Source of the DNA: Methanothrix sp. | Lineage (GTDB): Archaea; Halobacteriota; Methanosarcinia; Methanotrichales; Methanotrichaceae | Reading direction: 5' to 3' | NCBI GenBank assembly: GCA_003162615.1 | Contig: PMNG01000153.1 | Coordinates: forward strand, 1 to 7,958 | DNA: 7,958 nucleotides | In this document: positions 5,501 through 7,958 of the stretch, piece after piece | Layout of the letters: each line of letters opens with the position of its first letter | How positions within the stretch are numbered: position 1 is the first letter of the stretch | Notes under the pieces: generated by a model | What the model was told of the DNA's origin: nothing | Seen by the model: the letters and a program-made list of their open reading frames with translations, nothing else | Databases searched by the model: none | Program-made: the position numbers and the translations under genes

Positions 5501-7946
5501 TGCTGGTATTTTGCTTGTGGCGGATGATGGTCGGATTGAGTTTGCCAATCAAGCATTCTGCAATATTTTCGATCTGTTGGACTCGCCTGCGGACCTAACG
5601 GGACTCTCTTCACCTGAAATGATAGATAAAATCAAGAATGGTTATCTGCATCCTGATGAAGAAGTCACTAGCATCAGCGAAATAGTTGTTCGAGGACAAC
5701 CTATAAAAGGCCAAGAAATTGCCATGCGGGACGAGCGGACGTGCCTACGAGACTTCATTCCCTTATACGTAGACGGAAAATCGTACGGTCGGCTATGGCA
5801 TCACTTGGAAATCACTGAGCTTAAGCGTAATGAGGAGAAGATTGCCAAGCTGACACGGCTCTATGCGGTGCTCAGCCAAGTGAATGAGGCAATTGTCCGA
5901 ACCCATGATGCAGAATCATTGTCCTCTAATATCTGCCGGATTGCAGCAGATGTTGGCGGCTATCCGCTTGTCTGGATTGGGCAAGTAAAAGAGGGGCTGG
6001 TGATGCCAGTTGCCTGGTCTGGACCCGCGTCCGATTACCTATTGGATATAAAAGTTGAGGTACAGGGCGAGCTGGGAAAGGGCCCGACAGGCACCAGCAT
6101 CCGTGAGAACCGATCGGTTGTCAACGACGATTTTGCTATCAATCCGGCGACATCGCCTTGGCGTGAACCAGCCCAGCGGTATGGTTTCCGTGCCTCGGCT
6201 GCTTTCCCCTTGCAGCGCCAGGGCAAGGTCATCGGCGCGTTCACCCTCTATGCCTCGGAGCCCAAAGCCTTTGATAGAGAGCAGGTCGGACTGCTCGAAT
6301 CGCTCTCTGCTGACATTTCCTACGCCCTTGACGATCTAGACAAAGAGCGCCGCAGGGGTCTGGCCGAAGAGAGCCTGCGCGAAACCAGGGATTATCTCGA
6401 GAACCTGATCGATTACGCCAACGCGCCCATCATCGTTTGGGACCCATCCTTCAAGATAACCAGATTCAACCACGCCTTCGAGAGGTTAACCGGACTTAGA
6501 GCTGCAGAAGCTCTGGACAAACAGCTCGACACTCTATTCCCCGAAGAAAGCCGGGGTGCATCCATTGAATACATCAGTCGCACCATATCCGGAGAACGCT
6601 GGGAGGTCGTAGAGATTCCGATTAAGAATATTGACGGGTCTGTCCGAACTGTTCTCTGGAATTCAGCCAACATTTATGATAAAGATGGAACTGCCGTTAT
6701 AGCGACCATTGCCCAAGGTCAGGACATTACCGATCAAAAACAGGCAGAAGGGGCCCTACGTGAGACCAAGGACTATCTGGAGAACTTGATCGACTACGCT
6801 AATGCTCCCATTATCGTCTGGGACCCATCCTTCAGGATCACTAGGCTCAACCACGCTTTCGAGAGGTTAACTGGTCTCGACGCTCGAGACGTTCACGGCA
6901 AGCCTCTGGACACCCTCTTCCCAGAGATGAGCAAGGAGGATTCATTGGAGTACATAAAACGCACTTTATCGGGAGAGCGCTGGGAGGTTGTCGAGATTCC
7001 AATTAAGAAGGTTGACGGATCGGTCCGAACAGTTCTCTGGAATTCAGCCAATATTTATGATAAAGATGGAACCACGGCTCTAGCGACCATTGCTCAGGGT
7101 CAGGACATAACCGAGCGAAAGCGTGCCGAGGAAGGCCTGAGAAAGGCGCGCGATGAGCTAGAGCAGAGGGTCCAGGAGAGAACTGCTGATCTCACAAAGG
7201 CATCTATGGAGCTGGAAGCAAGAGCTCAGGAGCTGGCCAAGAAAACCGAGGACCTCATCCGATCCAACTCGGAACTGGAGCAGTTCGCCTATGTAGCGTC
7301 CCACGATTTGCAGGAGCCGCTGCGCATGATCTCCAGCTACGTACAGCTTTTGTCCAGGCGCTACGAAGGCAAACTGGATAAGGATGCAGATGATTTTATT
7401 GCTTATGCAGTAGAAGGAACCAAGCGGATGCAACAGCTCATCAACGACCTTCTGGCCTATTCCCGCGTTGGAACACGAGGCAAGCCTCCTGTGCCTACCG
7501 ACTTTGAGGATGTATTCTCAGAGGCGACGGCCAACCTGAAGATGGCAACCGAGGAGGCCGGTGCAGTTGTGACCCACGATCAACTGCCTACGGCCATGGC
7601 TGACAAGCTGCAGATGGTCCAGCTCTTCCAGAACCTCATCGGCAACGCAATCAAGTTTAGGGGCAAAGATGTCCCGCGAGTTCACGTCTCTGCGAAGCAG
7701 GAGGAAGAAAATTGGGTGTTCTCAGTGAGGGATAACGGAATAGGCATAGATCCCCAGTTCCACGACCGAATCTTCACGATATTTCAACGCCTGCATGGCA
7801 GGGAAGAATACCCCGGCACAGGCATCGGCTTAGCAGTCTCCAAGAAGATAGTGGAACGTCATGGTGGGCGAATCTGGTTGGAGTCGGAGCTTGGAAAAGG
7901 CACTACATTTTACTTCACCATTCCCTTGCATGCAGAAATCGGGTAG
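1932..7946 (+). CDS. Giant membrane sensor histidine kinase: 2 TM, HAMP, nine PAS, two GAF, HisKA, HATPase_c
   Basis: A 2004-residue two-component sensor kinase that autophosphorylates on histidine from ATP and passes the phosphate to a response regulator. Approximate order: TM1 6-27; extracytoplasmic helical domain 28-170; TM2 171-192; HAMP 193-245; PAS1 270-387; PAS2 390-492; PAS3 498-617; GAF1 624-788; PAS4 798-918; PAS5 925-1043; PAS6 1052-1170; PAS7 1178-1298; GAF2 1304-1466; PAS8 1484-1603; PAS9 1611-1731; coiled coil 1733-1783; HisKA with His1791; HATPase_c about 1885-1998. Most PAS units end in a DITERKR-like linker, which is how the boundaries were set. The kinase boxes are intact: N box with Asn1901/Asn1905, G1 DNGIGID at 1934-1940, F box IFTIFQRL at 1947-1954, G2 GTGIGL at 1962-1967. 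There is no C-terminal receiver or HPt, so it is not a hybrid kinase. The gene is much longer than a typical sensor kinase of 400-900 residues. It lies 11 bp after an SBP gene, suggesting that SBPs supply the outer signal. Signals for individual PAS/GAF modules cannot be assigned. Confidence 0.95.
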   Translation: MKIRTQLIISMVFFAVALAIISASVISTNQQVERLNKQEELAKNIELKVGELSYLSNDYLLYHESQQIDRWESKYSSFSEDASNLTVDGSDQQVLVNNIKANGQRLKDIFGDVVSSIESVPPLQQNTVGPGFIQVSWSRMGVQTQGIVFDASRLSQMLRDQADQMQQKNNTLVFSLMGAFIALLLANYLLFYRKTLRSIEFLQTGTRIIGSGNLDFSIEEKRNDEMGELSKSFNRMTANLKAVTASKADLERENIERKLVEGALLRKEADLRDAQRVAHVGSWYWDAKTDATTGSDELLRIYGLDPTTQSMPAFREQEGRLYPVESWQRVNAAVQRTMQTGVGYELDVEAIRDGARIWITTRGEAVRDADGQIVGLRGTVQDITERKQTMKEIESLAKFPKENPNPIMRIAANGAIIYANQSSATLLNAWSRQVGETLPDDFRNLITEALRSGNRIEIDATYDGTTYSLIFAPVVDTGYVNVYGHDVTQHRLVEKARKESEQRFRDAIDHFPNVFVIYDADRKVTYVNSNGLQIMGLSEQEVIGKKDEEIFPPEMINSYLPALKRAVETKIPQTLERTRPASMGGQTIIANIIPLLDEGGEIRQILGITYDISERKRSEGKIAQQNIILNAINSIYEEAIRCEDIEDLGRACLGVIESITGSKFSFIGEIGSDDLLHDLAISDPGWEICMMYDKTGHHRPPGNFKIRGLFGRVLQDGRSLLTNDPTSHPDSIGLPEGHPRLTAFLGVPFIRNGKAVGMIGVGNRDGGYSSVDQEILEALTPTILEAILYKRAEKALQENEERYRTRFNALIEGFCVIEMVFDETKRPIDYRFLEVNQAFEEQTGLHDAQGKLMRDLAPEHEEHWFEIYGKIALTGETARFENEARALNRWYEVCAFRVGGLESRKVAICFNDITERKRSEEALRESEARLRRLYESGLIGVIYWNMDGVITDANDKFLEMVGYSREDLAAGRIDWVNMTPPEYRHLDESSATELKAEGVNKKPFEKEYIRKDGKRIPIIIAGAMLDEARFNGIAFVLDITERIHAEEARKVSEERYRSLFNSMTEGFALHEIILDENGEPYDYRFLDVNPAFERLTGLKREDVIGKTHNEALPGDSSRWVEEYGVVALTGEPAHFENYSPALERHYEVFAYRPASGQFAVVFIDITERKRAEEVLRTTLQRFYAVLSNMYAGILLVADDGRIEFANQAFCNIFDLLDSPADLTGLSSPEMIDKIKNGYLHPDEEVTSISEIVVRGQPIKGQEIAMRDERTCLRDFIPLYVDGKSYGRLWHHLEITELKRNEEKIAKLTRLYAVLSQVNEAIVRTHDAESLSSNICRIAADVGGYPLVWIGQVKEGLVMPVAWSGPASDYLLDIKVEVQGELGKGPTGTSIRENRSVVNDDFAINPATSPWREPAQRYGFRASAAFPLQRQGKVIGAFTLYASEPKAFDREQVGLLESLSADISYALDDLDKERRRGLAEESLRETRDYLENLIDYANAPIIVWDPSFKITRFNHAFERLTGLRAAEALDKQLDTLFPEESRGASIEYISRTISGERWEVVEIPIKNIDGSVRTVLWNSANIYDKDGTAVIATIAQGQDITDQKQAEGALRETKDYLENLIDYANAPIIVWDPSFRITRLNHAFERLTGLDARDVHGKPLDTLFPEMSKEDSLEYIKRTLSGERWEVVEIPIKKVDGSVRTVLWNSANIYDKDGTTALATIAQGQDITERKRAEEGLRKARDELEQRVQERTADLTKASMELEARAQELAKKTEDLIRSNSELEQFAYVASHDLQEPLRMISSYVQLLSRRYEGKLDKDADDFIAYAVEGTKRMQQLINDLLAYSRVGTRGKPPVPTDFEDVFSEATANLKMATEEAGAVVTHDQLPTAMADKLQMVQLFQNLIGNAIKFRGKDVPRVHVSAKQEEENWVFSVRDNGIGIDPQFHDRIFTIFQRLHGREEYPGTGIGLAVSKKIVERHGGRIWLESELGKGTTFYFTIPLHAEIG
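2508..2666 (+). other. HAMP signal-relay domain of the kinase
   Basis: Residues 193-245 follow TM2 directly and show the HAMP pattern: a first amphipathic helix (TLRSIEFLQTGTRIIGSGNL), a connector with FSIEEK, and a second helix holding the typical DEMGELSKSFNRMTANL segment. HAMP domains convert membrane-helix movement into rotation or stability changes in the downstream coiled coil, here residues 240-270. Confidence 0.85.
3801..4295 (+). other. GAF domain 1 of the kinase
   Basis: Residues about 624-788, between PAS3 and PAS4. GAF-like hallmarks are the ACLGVIESITGSKFSFIGEI strand-helix start, the GHHRPPGNFKIRGLFGRVL middle, LTNDP, and the closing FLGVPFIRNGKAVGMIGVGN beta hairpin. The LGVP..R.GK..GMIGV pattern is the common GAF core. 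No chromophore-binding Cys-His pair of the phytochrome type is visible, so the ligand is unknown. Confidence 0.85.
5841..6329 (+). other. GAF domain 2 of the kinase
   Basis: Residues about 1304-1466, between PAS7 and PAS8. It starts with a helix (LYAVLSQVNEAIVRTHDAESL), continues with GGYPLVWIGQV, and contains GKGPTGTSIRENRSVVNDD and RASAAFPLQRQGKVIGAFTLYA, a standard GAF core. It is clearly different from GAF1 in sequence, so the two were probably acquired separately rather than duplicated in place. The bound ligand, if any, cannot be inferred. Confidence 0.85.
6381..7142 (+). repeat. Tandem direct repeat of 381 bp encoding PAS8 and PAS9
   Basis: Two head-to-tail copies, 6381-6761 and 6762-7142, have exactly the same length (127 codons) and stay in frame. 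By hand count about 100 of 127 residues match (about 79%). Matching is best at the ends: the DYLENLIDYANAPIIVWDPS start and the GERWEVVEIPIK and VLWNSANIYDKDG segments are the same in both. The middle (residues about 1523-1550 against 1650-1677) has diverged. This indicates duplication of one PAS module followed by change in the central helices, which usually form the ligand pocket. Confidence 0.93.
7128..7925 (+). other. Catalytic core of the kinase: coiled coil, HisKA, HATPase_c
   Basis: Residues about 1733-1998. A long charged coiled coil (ARDELEQRVQERTADL and ELEARAQELAKKTEDL) leads into the dimerisation helix with the phosphoacceptor His1791 in ASHDLQEPLRM. The ATP-binding fold carries NLIGNAIKF, DNGIGID, IFTIFQRL and GTGIGLAVSKK, and ends GKGTTFYFTIP. 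All boxes needed for autophosphorylation are present. The H+4 position, normally Thr or Asn in phosphatase-competent HisKA kinases, is Glu1795, as in phytochrome-type kinases. Confidence 0.93.
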
Positions 7947-7958
7947 TCTCCCTATTTT
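7947..7958 (+). other. Non-coding tail after the kinase stop
   Basis: Twelve bases follow the TAG at 7944-7946. They end in a short T-run (CCTATTTT), which could be the start of an archaeal U-rich terminator, but the window stops too soon to say. Confidence 0.25.

Noticed and set aside
5290..5598. 102-codon plus-strand frame in another phase
   Set aside because: It sits within PAS6-PAS7, which are intact in the main frame. There is no sign of a frameshift there and no domain in the alternative product.
5841..6329. Phytochrome (bilin-binding) photoreceptor
   Set aside because: The kinase core is phytochrome-like, but neither GAF domain shows the chromophore Cys-His or the usual DIP motif, and there is no PHY domain.
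1932..7946. Identity as FilI, the methanogen kinase linked to carboxyl-acyl homoserine lactones
   Set aside because: The general class and possible host are similar, but this protein is far larger, and no feature that I can see specifically ties it to that function.

Overview
The window holds three genes, all on the + strand and tightly spaced, so they most likely form one transcription unit. Two are neighbouring, related substrate-binding proteins (SBPs) of the NMT1/SsuA/TauA-like type. The first is cut off by the left edge. The third is a 2004-residue membrane-bound sensor histidine kinase that fills the last three quarters of the window. No RNA gene, insertion sequence, CRISPR array or complete terminator is visible, and the other-frame open frames look like shadows of these genes.

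Organism: mixed base composition near 50% GC, frequent AGG/AGA arginine and ATA isoleucine codons, and a PAS/GAF-rich kinase with a phytochrome-type H-box (SHDLQEPLR) and a GREEYPGTGIGLAVSKKIVERHGG-type end resemble sensor kinases of methanogenic archaea (Methanosarcinales, Methanothrix-like, or Methanomicrobiales). Some anaerobic bacteria carry similar kinases, so this assignment is an inference from style, not from a marker gene.

Layout: 1-876 is the C-terminal 291 codons of SBP 1; 877-918 is a 42-bp gap; 919-1920 is the complete SBP 2, about 62% identical to SBP 1 by my hand alignment; 1921-1931 is an 11-bp gap; 1932-7946 is the kinase. The last 12 bases are non-coding as far as they go.

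The kinase runs in this order: TM1, an extracytoplasmic helical domain of about 145 residues, TM2, HAMP, three PAS, GAF, four PAS, GAF, two PAS, coiled coil, HisKA and HATPase_c. The last two PAS domains are a tandem duplication with a 381-bp period, about 79% identical in protein. There is no receiver domain, so the response regulator or other partner must lie elsewhere.

Working model (inference): the two exported SBPs capture small solutes outside the membrane and, instead of or besides feeding an ABC permease, present them to the kinase's outer domain. The nine PAS and two GAF modules would add cytoplasmic cues before autophosphorylation at His1791. No permease or ATPase gene lies between the SBPs and the kinase, which is the main contextual support. 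Genes outside the window could change this reading.
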